A program made the translations under genes and the position numbers. The notes beneath the pieces are model-generated. The model searched no databases. It was not told the DNA's origin and saw only the letters and a list, made by a program, of their open reading frames with translations. Positions 14,972 to 23,872 of a stretch of 43,869 bases of DNA are shown one piece after another. Every line of letters begins with the position of its first letter. Position 1 is the first letter of the stretch. The DNA is from a virus. The stretch is from positions 1 through 43,869 of IMG/VR virus record IMGVR_UViG_3300036859_000534; one strand, written 5' to 3'.

Positions 14972-15810
14972 TGGGGAAGAGAACTCTGGTTATGGCGGCG
15001 ATCCTCCTGGTATCGCTCAGGGCCGATACCGCGTTTACCGCGTCCGTCTGCAATGGGGCCGGTTCGGTGCGCGGAATGAAGGCTGGCTCCTGCATCGCGC
15101 TGCCCTACGACGGGGACAACGCGGGCGTCGCCTCGATGGACGCTTCGTTCACGACGACGGGCTTCGGCCAGCTCGGCCCGGGGACCGAGGGGCTCACGCT
15201 GCCCGCGTACCGGGCTGGAGTCTGCCATCTGTGGCTGAGATACGATGGCTACCGCGTCATGGGCACGCCGTTCGAGTCCTGGCCGAATAACGTGAGGCGG
15301 CTCCGCGTCGATTCCCTGGGCGTCAACATCACCGGGGTCACGGAGTTCCACAACATCACGACCCGCTTCTACGGCGTGGTCAATCCGACCGGCACGGACA
15401 TGGTGCTCTACGCGATCGACTCGATCGGCACCGCTCCGATGCCGGTTTCCTTTGGTGTGAATCGCGGGGTCCAGATGAAGTTTCCGGGGGACTCCTTGAT
15501 TGTGTCCGGGCCGGCGCGCGCGAACGGTGGCCTGATGGTTGCGGGTCAGAAGGTTAACAAGATCCTCCGCGGCTCCGCGACGCTCGACTTCGACCTCAGC
15601 GCAGTGAACTGCCAAGACCTCACGATCACGATGACCGGAGCGGCGGTGGGGGATGAGGTGTTTCTGGGTGCTCCGAACGGGTCGATCGTGGCCGATGAGA
15701 CCTTTTCCGCGTGGGTGAGTTCGACGAACACGGTGACGGTCCGCGCGTGCGACGGAGCGGGCGCGGGGAATCCAGCCTCGGGGACGTACAAGGTGACGGT
15801 CTTTCAATGA
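14968..15810 (+). CDS. Secreted protein with C-terminal beta-sandwich
   Basis: 280 residues. The N-terminus is a clear signal peptide (basic MMGKR, hydrophobic LVMAAILLVSL, then an Ala/Thr-rich cleavage region near residues 20-26). The mature part is a beta protein; its last 75 residues (VNCQDLTITMTGAAVGDEVF ... GTYKVTVFQ) form a compact sandwich of a kind seen at phage fibre tips. A signal peptide is odd inside a tail operon and suggests export to periplasm or surface during infection. Start overlaps the previous stop (ATGA). Confidence 0.7.
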   Translation: MMGKRTLVMAAILLVSLRADTAFTASVCNGAGSVRGMKAGSCIALPYDGDNAGVASMDASFTTTGFGQLGPGTEGLTLPAYRAGVCHLWLRYDGYRVMGTPFESWPNNVRRLRVDSLGVNITGVTEFHNITTRFYGVVNPTGTDMVLYAIDSIGTAPMPVSFGVNRGVQMKFPGDSLIVSGPARANGGLMVAGQKVNKILRGSATLDFDLSAVNCQDLTITMTGAAVGDEVFLGAPNGSIVADETFSAWVSSTNTVTVRACDGAGAGNPASGTYKVTVFQ

Positions 15811-16328
15811 AGCGGCTCTGGCTCCTCCTGGGCCTGCTCTTCGCCCAGGGCGTGCCGGCGGCGCCATACACGATCGTCCTGACGGTGCCGTCCACGAACG
15901 CCTACGTCGAAGGGGACAGTGTCTACGAGTGCAGCGGTGGCGGGCCGACCGCGGACTTGGCTTGGATTCGGTACAGTCGGCAGGACGTAACCGGAGGGCC
16001 TCGATACGACTTCGACTCGCTATACGTTCGTGGGATGGAAGGCCTGGAGGTATCCCTCGACGTTGAGAGCGGGCCCGGCGCTCACTTCTACGCCCAGGCC
16101 GTGGACACGGCCGGTGGTGCCGGCTGTCTGTCTCCTGCGCTTTATCTTCCCGGCTACGTCACTGCTGTCGGCGACCCTGGACCGGAGTGGAGGACCCCTG
16201 TGAGCGTGCGCCTCTACGACGTGCAGGGGAGGCTCGTCGAGGGGCACCTGGCGTCCGGGGTCTACCGCAAGGTGGAGATCTACGCGGACGGGCGCAGGCG
16301 CTATTCAGTCGTTCGGGTGGTGCGTTGA
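15807..16328 (+). CDS. Secreted protein with T9SS-like C-terminal sorting domain
   Basis: 173 residues. A signal peptide (MKRLWLLLGLLFAQGVPA) is followed by a fibronectin/Ig-like beta domain (residues about 20-120) and a last segment, VSVRLYDVQGRLVEGHLASG then VYRKVEI ... YSVVRVVR. This matches the pattern of type IX secretion C-terminal domains ('v.v.lYDv.GRlV..l.aGvY.....g......k.v...'). In FCB-group bacteria that domain directs surface attachment through the Por system. It overlaps the previous stop (ATGA), so both secreted proteins are probably made together. Truncation relative to a full sorting domain is possible. Confidence 0.65.
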   Translation: MKRLWLLLGLLFAQGVPAAPYTIVLTVPSTNAYVEGDSVYECSGGGPTADLAWIRYSRQDVTGGPRYDFDSLYVRGMEGLEVSLDVESGPGAHFYAQAVDTAGGAGCLSPALYLPGYVTAVGDPGPEWRTPVSVRLYDVQGRLVEGHLASGVYRKVEIYADGRRRYSVVRVVR

Positions 16329-16519
16329 TTCCTGGGCTCGCAGTCAAACGCGCCGCGCGCCGGCGCATTCTCCTCCGCTGCCCGCAATGCGGCGCCCCGG
16401 TGCCACTTGCGCCGTCAATTGCCAAGTACCGCAGCCGGAAACGGACTTGGCAACCCTGCTGCTCCGTCTCCTGCTCCTCCAAGTTCCAGCACGCGCGCCG
16501 CCGCGCGAGGGCCGCATAG
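16325..16519 (+). CDS. Small zinc-finger protein
   Basis: 64 residues from TTG 16325, overlapping the preceding stop (TTGA). CPQC and CCSVSC give a four-cysteine zinc site, and the flanks are strongly basic (VKRAARRR, HARRRARAA), suggesting nucleic-acid binding. It is wedged between the secreted proteins and the giant propeller protein. Family not recognised. Confidence 0.65.
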   Translation: MIPGLAVKRAARRRILLRCPQCGAPVPLAPSIAKYRSRKRTWQPCCSVSCSSKFQHARRRARAA

Positions 16520-19500
16520 ATGCCCTTCCCGACCTGGGCCAATCTCGGGCCCGCGAACGGCGGCACGGGTGCGGTCACCGTCAGCTTCCCGGTCAACTAC
16601 TCCACGAACGACATCGCTGTCCTGTTCTGCCAATCGGATAACGAAGCCGTCACCGAGACGAGCGGAGGCTGGACGCAGATCGCGCTTCAGGGCGTCGGCA
16701 CCGCGGCGGCGCCGGGATCGACGCGCCTCACCGTCTTCTGGAAGCGGGTGACGAATGGCGGCGGAGAGGCGCCGGCCCAACTCGCGGACGCGGGCGACCA
16801 CGTGAACGGCATCATCGCGATCATCCGCGGGTGCCCGGTCACCGGGGACCCGTTCGACGTCGTCTCTGGCGGGACCGAGGCGACCGTGGATGCCACGCTC
16901 GACCTTGTGGGGCCGAGCTCGAGCCTCGCGGAATGCCTGGTCCTGATCGCGGCGTGCCACGGCGTCGACACGTCGAACCCGAACTGGTCCGGGCAGACGG
17001 CACCGAATCTTGGCTCCCTGACCGAGCGATACGACAAGTCCATCACGATCGGGAACGGCGGGGGCACGGCGATATGGAGCGGGACGCTCGCGGCCGCTGG
17101 CCCGGTGGGAGCCTTCTCTGCGATCGGAGACGCGGCGTCGGCCAAGGCCTGGGCCGTCATGGTTCTCAAGCCCAAGCCGCGCATCTTGAACCTGGACCCG
17201 ATCCCCGTTTCGGCTGGCCCCTGGCAGAACGCAAATCCCGGGGCCGGCGGCACGTGGGCGCAGGCTGCGGCCGGGCCCACCGGCATCATGCTCGTCGCTG
17301 GAGATGTCTCGGGACTCTACATGAGCACGAACCGTGGAGATTCATGGACGGCGATCGGGAACCGGCAAGGGCTGAACGAGCAGTTCGTCCACGCCGTCGG
17401 ATTCGATCCTACGGACCCGGCGATCATGTACGCAGCCACCGCGCACGGCGTGTACCGAACGGCGAACACCGGTGCCACGTGGACGCTCGTGAGCTCGGAC
17501 CTCTGGATCGGCGACGTCGTGCCCGCGCCATCGGACGCGAACACGGTCTACGCGGCCTACCATCCAACGCAACTCGATCCTGCGACCGGGATTCTCAAGA
17601 GCACGGACCGCGGGTTGACGTTCTCCGTCGTCGCAAACGACCTGCCGACGAACCTGCAAATCTGTCGGCTCATGGTTGATCCGACCAATCCCGCGATCCT
17701 CTACATCGTGTCCTCCTTTCACGATTTCAACCACACGCCGGACGACTCGATCTTCCGAAGTGCAAACAGCGGGGCGAACTGGACCAGGATCAGCGGCACG
17801 CTCGAGGCTGCGGGCACCGTCTGGGACTGCGTCATCGACCGATCCACGCCGACGACCCTCTGGGCAACGATCTATACCGGGGACCCATACAACAGCCCGT
17901 TCACCTACGCGGGCTCGGCGTGGAAGAGCACGGATTCCGGCGGCACCTGGACCAACATGGTTGCCCACACGGGCAACGTCATGGTCAAGTCCAACGATTC
18001 AAATACCGTCTGGATCGTCGACAACAAGCGGACCCAGGGCGCCTCCGAGGAGGGCTTCTGGGAGTCGACGAACGGGGGCGTGAGCTTCGCGAAAAAGAGC
18101 ACGCTCGCCGACTACGACTTTGGGTGGCAAGCGAACGCGGACCGAGCCTACGGTGCCGGGAACTACGGAATCTGCCACGGCTTCGGTCAGGACCTTTCGG
18201 ATCCGAACACGGTCCTTCAGGTGAGCCCGCAGTTCGTCCACGTTTCCTTCGACGCCGGCCTCGTGTTCCACAACGTCTACACCTTCCAGGTGTCGAGTAA
18301 CTACTGGATCTCCCGCAGGCTCGAGAACCTCACCGTGGCGGACATTCGGGTGAGTCCCGCGAGGGCGAACCTGATCTATAGCGGCGCCTTCGATACTGGG
18401 CTCTGGAGAAGTCTCGACGGAGGATTGAGCTGGACCTCGTGCAACTCCCCGGACTTCACCGGCGACTGGAACGGCGAGGGCGGGAATAGCTGCACGATCC
18501 TCCCGGACCCGGCGGACGAGAACGTAGTCTGGGCCGCGCAGGGCAGGACGGAGACGACGTCGAACCTCGTGCGGAGCGCGGCGAAGGGGGAGGGCGGGAG
18601 CTGGGTTGCAACGTCGGGAATTCCAGCCGACACCTTCATCTACGGCCTCTCGATCAACAGGAAAAGCCCCGTGGGGGCGCGGACCCTCTTCGTCACATCG
18701 GGCAATAACTCAACGAAAACCGGCGACGTTTACAGAAGTCTCGACGACGGCTACACCTGGGCGCTCGTGCTCTCGGGAGCGGCGAACGCGGCTCCGAGGG
18801 TCACGGCGGTCGATGCCGTGAACGGGAACCTGGTTTACGCGGGCGGAGAGGGCGGGCTCTGGAAATCGACGGCCGGCGGAGCGTCTGGTACGTGGACCCT
18901 ACTCACCACCCCGGCGGACTTCGTTGGGACCGCCGCGGCCAACTCGCTTGGCGCGTTGAGGTGGACCGGGGTGGCGTGGGTCGAGGCCGACCCAACGATC
19001 GCGAATCGGGTCTACGTCGCCTGCTACGGAGACACGGGGACGAATCGCGGGCTCTATCGGAGCGATGACGCCGGGCTCACGTGGGTCAAGATCTTCACGG
19101 GCGACTACGTGCGCCGGGTCGCGGTGCATCCGACGGCGTCGAACCGCGTCTTCGTCGCCTCCGCTCGCACGATCACCTCGCCGGCAGCGAACAGCTATCT
19201 CTCGCTCGGCATTCGACGCAGCTGGGATTCGGGTGCGAGCTGGACGGCCATCAACGATAATCTCCCGTGGACTCTCGCGGGCGCCATTGCCGTTGGGCCC
19301 GGAGATCCCTACGATATATTCATCGGGAGCACCGGGAACGGCTTCCTGAAGCGGACACTCTCGTCGGCCGATGAGCAAGCGGCTCAAGGAGTCAATATGA
19401 GCACTCTGGTCAGCTATCTCGTCGACGACGCCGCTGCGGCCATCGGAGACCCGAACAAGCAGCGGGTGAGTCTCGCCCAGTGGCTCTCGATCTACAACCG

Positions 19501-20065
19501 CAGCAACCGGGAACTCTGCGCCAAGGCGAACGTGCTGCGCTTCCTCGACTTCTTCACGCTCGAGGCGGGACAGACCAAATACGACTTCCCGCAGTCGATG
19601 ACGGTCATGAACGGGATCGCCGTCTCGGACACGCCGACTGATCTCACCACGTTCAGGTGGATCGACGAGATGTTTGAGGACGAATTTAGGGCTCTGACGA
19701 CCCAGAGCTATCCCCAAGCGACCCTTCCCGAAGGGTATTTCTGTAGCTCGAACTGGTTCTACCTGATTCCAGCGGCACAGGCCCAGATCGTGAACGGCGG
19801 GCAGATCGACTACTTCGGGCTGCCAGATCGAATCACGGCCCTGGACGGGGCGCTCCTCCAGGTCGACGACATGGCACAGGACTACCTGCTGCGCCGAATG
19901 GTCATCCACGGGATGATGATGACGCACCGGATCGTCGAGGCGAAAGCACAGCTCGAGATGTGGAACGCGGACATGGAGGGCTTCCAGGAGAAGCTCGACG
20001 ACCGCTCCCAGGATCGCCGCGCGTCGCTCGCTCCCAGGCGCAATCGGTTCGCCGGAATGAACTGA
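16520..20065 (+). CDS. Giant beta-propeller (BNR/sialidase-like) protein fused to tail adaptor
   Basis: 1181 residues. Residues 1-215 form a jelly-roll-like domain (TGAVTVSFP, DIAVLF, AWAVMVLKP). Residues about 225-950 carry many BNR/Asp-box-like motifs (STNRGDSWT, STDSGGTW, SLDGGLSW, SLDDGYTW, SDDAGLTW), so one or two seven-bladed propellers as in carbohydrate-active or xyloglucanase-like proteins. Residues about 960-1181 are a separate helical adaptor domain with its own in-frame start (19397). It is probably a receptor-binding or polysaccharide-degrading tail protein attached to the connector. Catalytic residues cannot be assigned from sequence alone. Confidence 0.8.
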   Translation: MPFPTWANLGPANGGTGAVTVSFPVNYSTNDIAVLFCQSDNEAVTETSGGWTQIALQGVGTAAAPGSTRLTVFWKRVTNGGGEAPAQLADAGDHVNGIIAIIRGCPVTGDPFDVVSGGTEATVDATLDLVGPSSSLAECLVLIAACHGVDTSNPNWSGQTAPNLGSLTERYDKSITIGNGGGTAIWSGTLAAAGPVGAFSAIGDAASAKAWAVMVLKPKPRILNLDPIPVSAGPWQNANPGAGGTWAQAAAGPTGIMLVAGDVSGLYMSTNRGDSWTAIGNRQGLNEQFVHAVGFDPTDPAIMYAATAHGVYRTANTGATWTLVSSDLWIGDVVPAPSDANTVYAAYHPTQLDPATGILKSTDRGLTFSVVANDLPTNLQICRLMVDPTNPAILYIVSSFHDFNHTPDDSIFRSANSGANWTRISGTLEAAGTVWDCVIDRSTPTTLWATIYTGDPYNSPFTYAGSAWKSTDSGGTWTNMVAHTGNVMVKSNDSNTVWIVDNKRTQGASEEGFWESTNGGVSFAKKSTLADYDFGWQANADRAYGAGNYGICHGFGQDLSDPNTVLQVSPQFVHVSFDAGLVFHNVYTFQVSSNYWISRRLENLTVADIRVSPARANLIYSGAFDTGLWRSLDGGLSWTSCNSPDFTGDWNGEGGNSCTILPDPADENVVWAAQGRTETTSNLVRSAAKGEGGSWVATSGIPADTFIYGLSINRKSPVGARTLFVTSGNNSTKTGDVYRSLDDGYTWALVLSGAANAAPRVTAVDAVNGNLVYAGGEGGLWKSTAGGASGTWTLLTTPADFVGTAAANSLGALRWTGVAWVEADPTIANRVYVACYGDTGTNRGLYRSDDAGLTWVKIFTGDYVRRVAVHPTASNRVFVASARTITSPAANSYLSLGIRRSWDSGASWTAINDNLPWTLAGAIAVGPGDPYDIFIGSTGNGFLKRTLSSADEQAAQGVNMSTLVSYLVDDAAAAIGDPNKQRVSLAQWLSIYNRSNRELCAKANVLRFLDFFTLEAGQTKYDFPQSMTVMNGIAVSDTPTDLTTFRWIDEMFEDEFRALTTQSYPQATLPEGYFCSSNWFYLIPAAQAQIVNGGQIDYFGLPDRITALDGALLQVDDMAQDYLLRRMVIHGMMMTHRIVEAKAQLEMWNADMEGFQEKLDDRSQDRRASLAPRRNRFAGMN
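19397..20065 (+). CDS. Internal in-frame start: head-to-tail adaptor protein
   Basis: ATG 19397 is in frame inside the propeller gene and has AAGGAG five bases upstream, the best type of ribosome site here. The 222-residue product (helices NKQRVSLAQWLSIYNRSNRE, DDMAQDYLLRRMVIHG, and the IDYFGLPD turn) resembles podovirus adaptor proteins that plug the portal ring and hold the nozzle. It is placed immediately before the nozzle gene, as expected. The phage may make both the fusion and the free adaptor. Confidence 0.65.
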   Translation: MSTLVSYLVDDAAAAIGDPNKQRVSLAQWLSIYNRSNRELCAKANVLRFLDFFTLEAGQTKYDFPQSMTVMNGIAVSDTPTDLTTFRWIDEMFEDEFRALTTQSYPQATLPEGYFCSSNWFYLIPAAQAQIVNGGQIDYFGLPDRITALDGALLQVDDMAQDYLLRRMVIHGMMMTHRIVEAKAQLEMWNADMEGFQEKLDDRSQDRRASLAPRRNRFAGMN

Positions 20066-22221
20066 TGAGTCCGCGCCTCGCCACCCAGGAAATCTCGCTT
20101 CCCATCCGGGACTTCTCGGGCGGGATCCAAGGCGGGATCTCCGAGCGCGGGATCAGGAATCCCAACTGGCTCGCGGCGGCCGACAACTACTACGGCCGGC
20201 CCTACCGCATGATGCGCGTGCGCCCCGGGACGCGAGACCTCTCCACCGCGATCCTTTCCGACCCTCCGCACAGCCTCATGGGCTTCTACTCCGGCGGTGG
20301 CAACAAACTCTTCGTCGCTGCCGCCAACAAGATCTTCGAGGTCACGAGCACCGCCTACACGCTCCAGACGCTTCCGGCCAGCCATCCAGCGTCATCCGAC
20401 ATCTTCGGCCATACAAACCTGGACGGGGTCCTGGTCGCGACCCAGCGCACGGGAGCGCTTACCCCGCTCATGTATGACGGCGAGTGGAAGGAGCTGAAGC
20501 TTCCGGAGCCCACGGACGCGATCGGATTTGCGGCGGACACCGCGATCGTAGCGCCCGCGCTGGGCGTGGACGTGGGCGACCACTACTACCGCATCCGTTG
20601 GAGGTTCGCGAAGGGGTCGAGTCTCGCGGGCCCGGTGAGCGCCAAGCACACAGTCGCGGCTCCGAATCAGACGGTGAACATCAACGCCGGTCTGACGGCT
20701 TCGGGCCGGAGCGACTACATCGGCTGGACGCTCGAGCGCACCAAGGTGAACGGCACCGCGGCCGGGCCGTTCTGGTTCGTGAAGGACGGCACCGGCACCA
20801 CGACTTCCGACGACACCGCCGACGCCTCCTTGGGCTACATGGCTGACGAAGGGATCCACGGGGAACCGCCGCACGTGGACGGAATCACGGGCTTCACCGG
20901 GCGCCTGTGGGGATGGGCGGGATCCTCGCTCTACGCGAGCCAGGCCGCTGGCGGGGACCTCGAGGCTACGGGCATCGCGAACTTCGATGCGGACCTGGTC
21001 TTTCCCGTGGCGAAGGACGACGGGGACACGATCCAGGTCGGCCTCGTCGTTCTCGACGAGCTCCTGATTCTAAAGAGGCGAAGCGTCCACGTGATGTCGG
21101 GCGTCGACCCGGAGAGTTACGTGCTAACGAGCGTCGTCTACGCGGACCCCGCGCGCGGCAGCGAAGCCGGGTGTGCGGGCCCCAGGGCGGCGTGCGTCAT
21201 CGGTGGAGTGGCCTATTTCTGGGGTGAGTCAGGCGGGCTCTTCAGCTACTCCAGGGGCCAGGTCAAGCCCGTGGGCTGGAGCGAGATGGGCCGCTACCTG
21301 GACGAGGTCAACCCGGCCGCGCTCGACAACCTGCTCCTCATCAACCACCAAGGGAACTACATGCTCGCCTGGTACCCGAAGGGCACGTCAACGATCGCCC
21401 AGGACCAGGTCGTGAAGGACGCGAGGTTCAAGCCCGACCAGTGGTGGCACTGGAAGGGATGGGCGGCGCGCGACGCGATCGAGTTGAAGTCCGGTATCCT
21501 CGGGGCGGCGTCTTTGGCGTTCTGCGATCCCGCGAACCGAGCCGCGTTCCAGTTCATCTCGAACGGGGCGACGATCTCCGGGCCCGGAGTGCCGGGCGGA
21601 ACGACCGTAACGGGCGCCGTCATCGCGGGCTCGACCACGCTCACGATGAGCGCGAACGCTTCGGCGACGGCGCAGAATGTCACGCTGACGATCGCGGGCG
21701 TCGATACTCCGCGCTGTAACACCGTGTCCGGCTCTCCGACGGTGACCATTTCCGAGTACCACTGCTGGTCCGCGTTCGAGAGCTTCAAGGACGAGAAGAC
21801 GTCGAACGGCGCGGGCGGCAAGTCGGTTCCCGTGCTATTCGAGAGCCCGTGGCTCGACTACGGATTGCCGGACGACTGGAAGGACCTGGACCGGGTCAGC
21901 CTCTCCTCGGAGGGGGACCTGGCCGCGGTAAATATTTCGATCCAGACGGATCCGCCTGGAGGGAATTCCTCCGTGTCCCTGATCGCCTCTGGATCGGGTG
22001 CGGACTGGGCTCCTGATAGCGGAAGCGGAACGAATGATTTAGAGTGGGACGTAGGGGACTGGGCCGCGGAGGGCCCGACGACCGGAGTCTCCGGGGTCCC
22101 GGCCGGTACTCTCGGCAGGCGATTCAAGATCGTCGGGACCGCGAGTGTGTCCGGGGACCACCGGCCGAGCGGGATCGAGATGGTCGCCACCCTTCTGCCA
22201 GATAGGGAGTACAGCAAATGA
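20065..22221 (+). CDS. Tail nozzle / tail tubular B-like protein
   Basis: 718 residues from ATG 20065, overlapping the previous stop as TGATG. It starts with FSGGIQGGISERGIRNPNWL and NYYGRPYRMMRVRPGTRDL, the usual opening of podovirus nozzle or stabilisation proteins ('GG.n......i...ea..~N......G.l..RpG'), then runs through propeller-like strands (YFWGESGGLFSYSRGQV). A roughly 50-residue Ig-like module, starting ISGPGVPGGTTVTGA, interrupts the fold near residues 505-560. It forms the tail tube end through which DNA leaves. Confidence 0.75.
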   Translation: MSPRLATQEISLPIRDFSGGIQGGISERGIRNPNWLAAADNYYGRPYRMMRVRPGTRDLSTAILSDPPHSLMGFYSGGGNKLFVAAANKIFEVTSTAYTLQTLPASHPASSDIFGHTNLDGVLVATQRTGALTPLMYDGEWKELKLPEPTDAIGFAADTAIVAPALGVDVGDHYYRIRWRFAKGSSLAGPVSAKHTVAAPNQTVNINAGLTASGRSDYIGWTLERTKVNGTAAGPFWFVKDGTGTTTSDDTADASLGYMADEGIHGEPPHVDGITGFTGRLWGWAGSSLYASQAAGGDLEATGIANFDADLVFPVAKDDGDTIQVGLVVLDELLILKRRSVHVMSGVDPESYVLTSVVYADPARGSEAGCAGPRAACVIGGVAYFWGESGGLFSYSRGQVKPVGWSEMGRYLDEVNPAALDNLLLINHQGNYMLAWYPKGTSTIAQDQVVKDARFKPDQWWHWKGWAARDAIELKSGILGAASLAFCDPANRAAFQFISNGATISGPGVPGGTTVTGAVIAGSTTLTMSANASATAQNVTLTIAGVDTPRCNTVSGSPTVTISEYHCWSAFESFKDEKTSNGAGGKSVPVLFESPWLDYGLPDDWKDLDRVSLSSEGDLAAVNISIQTDPPGGNSSVSLIASGSGADWAPDSGSGTNDLEWDVGDWAAEGPTTGVSGVPAGTLGRRFKIVGTASVSGDHRPSGIEMVATLLPDREYSK

Positions 22222-22832
22222 GCGTGGTGATTCCGTACACCTTCGTTGGCGGCACCGGCAACAAAGCGAAAGCCTCGGAGGTCAACGCAAATTTCACCGC
22301 GATCGCCTCCAAGTTCACCGAGGGCGCTGGCGGTATCGCGGACGGCGACATATCGAGCACCGCCGGCATCAAGGGATCGAAGCTCTCGCAGGTCGCTGGG
22401 AACCGAATCACGGCGCTCCAGCTCGAGGACGATGCCGTAGATCTTAGGGTCCTCAAGGACGACGCCACGGCGGGCGCTCCCAACGCCGCGGTCAACACGA
22501 GCGCGCACATCAAGGACGGGGTCGTCACCGGGGCCAAGCTAGCGGACGCGACGATCACGAAGGGCAAGCTCAAGTTCGCGAGCGTCCTGACAACGATGCC
22601 ACTGCTCACGGTGGACGGTGAGCTGAACGTGGACACGACCCTGCTCTCGACGACAGCCTTCCCTCTCTGCCTGGTCTTTGAGGCGTCTGGGCTCTTCAGC
22701 GGGAGCTACCCGGAGGTGGAACTGGTGCTCGACACGGCAACGAACAAATACTACGTGCATGGACGGAACCCATCGGCGGCGGCGAACACGATCGCGATGA
22801 CGGTCCGCGTGCATTATCTCCAGCTCGCATGA
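22218..22832 (+). CDS. Tail fibre-like protein
   Basis: 204 residues. It opens with IPYTFVGGTGNKAKASEVN followed by NANFTAI, a motif common in phage fibre proteins. A repetitive shaft (DGDISSTAGIKGSKLSQVAG, DGVVTGAKLADATITKGKL) leads to a C-terminal beta head (EVELVLDTATNKYYVHGRNP). Start overlaps the nozzle stop (ATGA). Likely a fibre or appendage subunit. Confidence 0.7.
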   Translation: MSVVIPYTFVGGTGNKAKASEVNANFTAIASKFTEGAGGIADGDISSTAGIKGSKLSQVAGNRITALQLEDDAVDLRVLKDDATAGAPNAAVNTSAHIKDGVVTGAKLADATITKGKLKFASVLTTMPLLTVDGELNVDTTLLSTTAFPLCLVFEASGLFSGSYPEVELVLDTATNKYYVHGRNPSAAANTIAMTVRVHYLQLA

Positions 22833-23209
22833 GCCGGCACAACGACTGGCGCGGTCCGAGAAAGAGCGTCCACTCCTCCGACCTGGTCGAGCGCTCGCTC
22901 GGAGTCGGCGATCCCAACTCGCCGAGCAAGGCGGCGGGGAAAGCCAAGGCGCGGTGGTCGAGCATCAACCTGACAGGCGGTGGTGGGGTGGTCGGGACGG
23001 TTTTGATTTACGACCTGCCCCACGATCTCGGGCAAATTCCAAAGCTTGTGACACTGAAGTCCTATGAGCGCGCCAATGGTCCGGCTACGATCACGGCGCG
23101 TGGTGTTCGACCGGAGGGCTGGTCTCACAGTCACGCCTTCGTCGAGGTTACTCTACTGGCCGGGTCGCTCGACGGCTGCCGTGCCAGTTTTATCGTTGAG
23201 GGGGCGTAG
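22829..23209 (+). CDS. Small fibre-associated beta protein
   Basis: 126 residues from ATG 22829 (overlap with the previous stop). The basic, polar N-terminus is followed by a beta domain (GTVLIYDLPHDLGQIPKLVT, HAFVEVTLLAG) of the type seen at tips of phage tail fibres. Position between fibre and internal virion genes supports a structural role; exact function unknown. Confidence 0.65.
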   Translation: MSRHNDWRGPRKSVHSSDLVERSLGVGDPNSPSKAAGKAKARWSSINLTGGGGVVGTVLIYDLPHDLGQIPKLVTLKSYERANGPATITARGVRPEGWSHSHAFVEVTLLAGSLDGCRASFIVEGA

Positions 23210-23221
23210 GGGAGGAGCAAA

Positions 23222-23872
23222 ATGCCGGTACCGATCGCAGCAATCTCGGCGGGACTCGGAGTCGCAAGCAAACTCTTCGGCAGGCGGAAGCGACCCGACA
23301 TCAGCAGGGCTATCGCGGAGCTTCGCGCGTCTCGGCCAGTCGGCTATATCACCCCGGAGGATCTCCGATCGGCGGAGCTAACCCGTGGCCGACTGACCGA
23401 GGGCGTGCAGGCGCAGGGCCGCCTCGGAGGCTACGAGATTGGCAGGCGCTTCCGCGCGCGCGGTCTTGCGGGGTCTCCGTCCGAGGAGAGGTCGCGTGCA
23501 AGGCTCGAGCAGGAGACGCTTCTGGGCGGCCAGCACGCCGGAGAGACCGCCGAGGAGCAGCTCTACAACATTCGCACCGGGCGCGAGGCCTACCAGCGCC
23601 AGCAGGATCTCGCCATCTTCGGAGCGCAGGTGGGCCAATCGCAGCGCGAGTCCGAAAGGCAGCAGGCCGAGGATTCCGCCTTCTGGAACAGCCTGAACGA
23701 GTTCGTGCCCACGATCCAGTCCGCGATCGGTGCGAAGGGCGGGGCCACCGACTACTCCGGCTGGACGCTGGGTGAGGACGGGAAGTACCACCCGCCGCAG
23801 TACGGGCCGAAGCCCGGGGAGGGTGGATTCGTGCCAGAGACCGAGCCCTCCATTCCGAGAAAGCTCTTCTGA
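23222..23872 (+). CDS. Internal virion (DNA ejection) protein, small
   Basis: 216 residues. The N-terminal hydrophobic Ala/Gly stretch (PIAAISAGLGVASKLFG) is followed by a long helical, Gln/Arg/Glu-rich region (about residues 45-150) and a Pro/Gly-rich C-terminus. Hydrophobic start plus long helices just before two larger helical proteins is the typical row of podovirus ejection proteins, which leave the head to form a channel through the cell envelope. Assignment by context. Confidence 0.6.
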   Translation: MPVPIAAISAGLGVASKLFGRRKRPDISRAIAELRASRPVGYITPEDLRSAELTRGRLTEGVQAQGRLGGYEIGRRFRARGLAGSPSEERSRARLEQETLLGGQHAGETAEEQLYNIRTGREAYQRQQDLAIFGAQVGQSQRESERQQAEDSAFWNSLNEFVPTIQSAIGAKGGATDYSGWTLGEDGKYHPPQYGPKPGEGGFVPETEPSIPRKLF

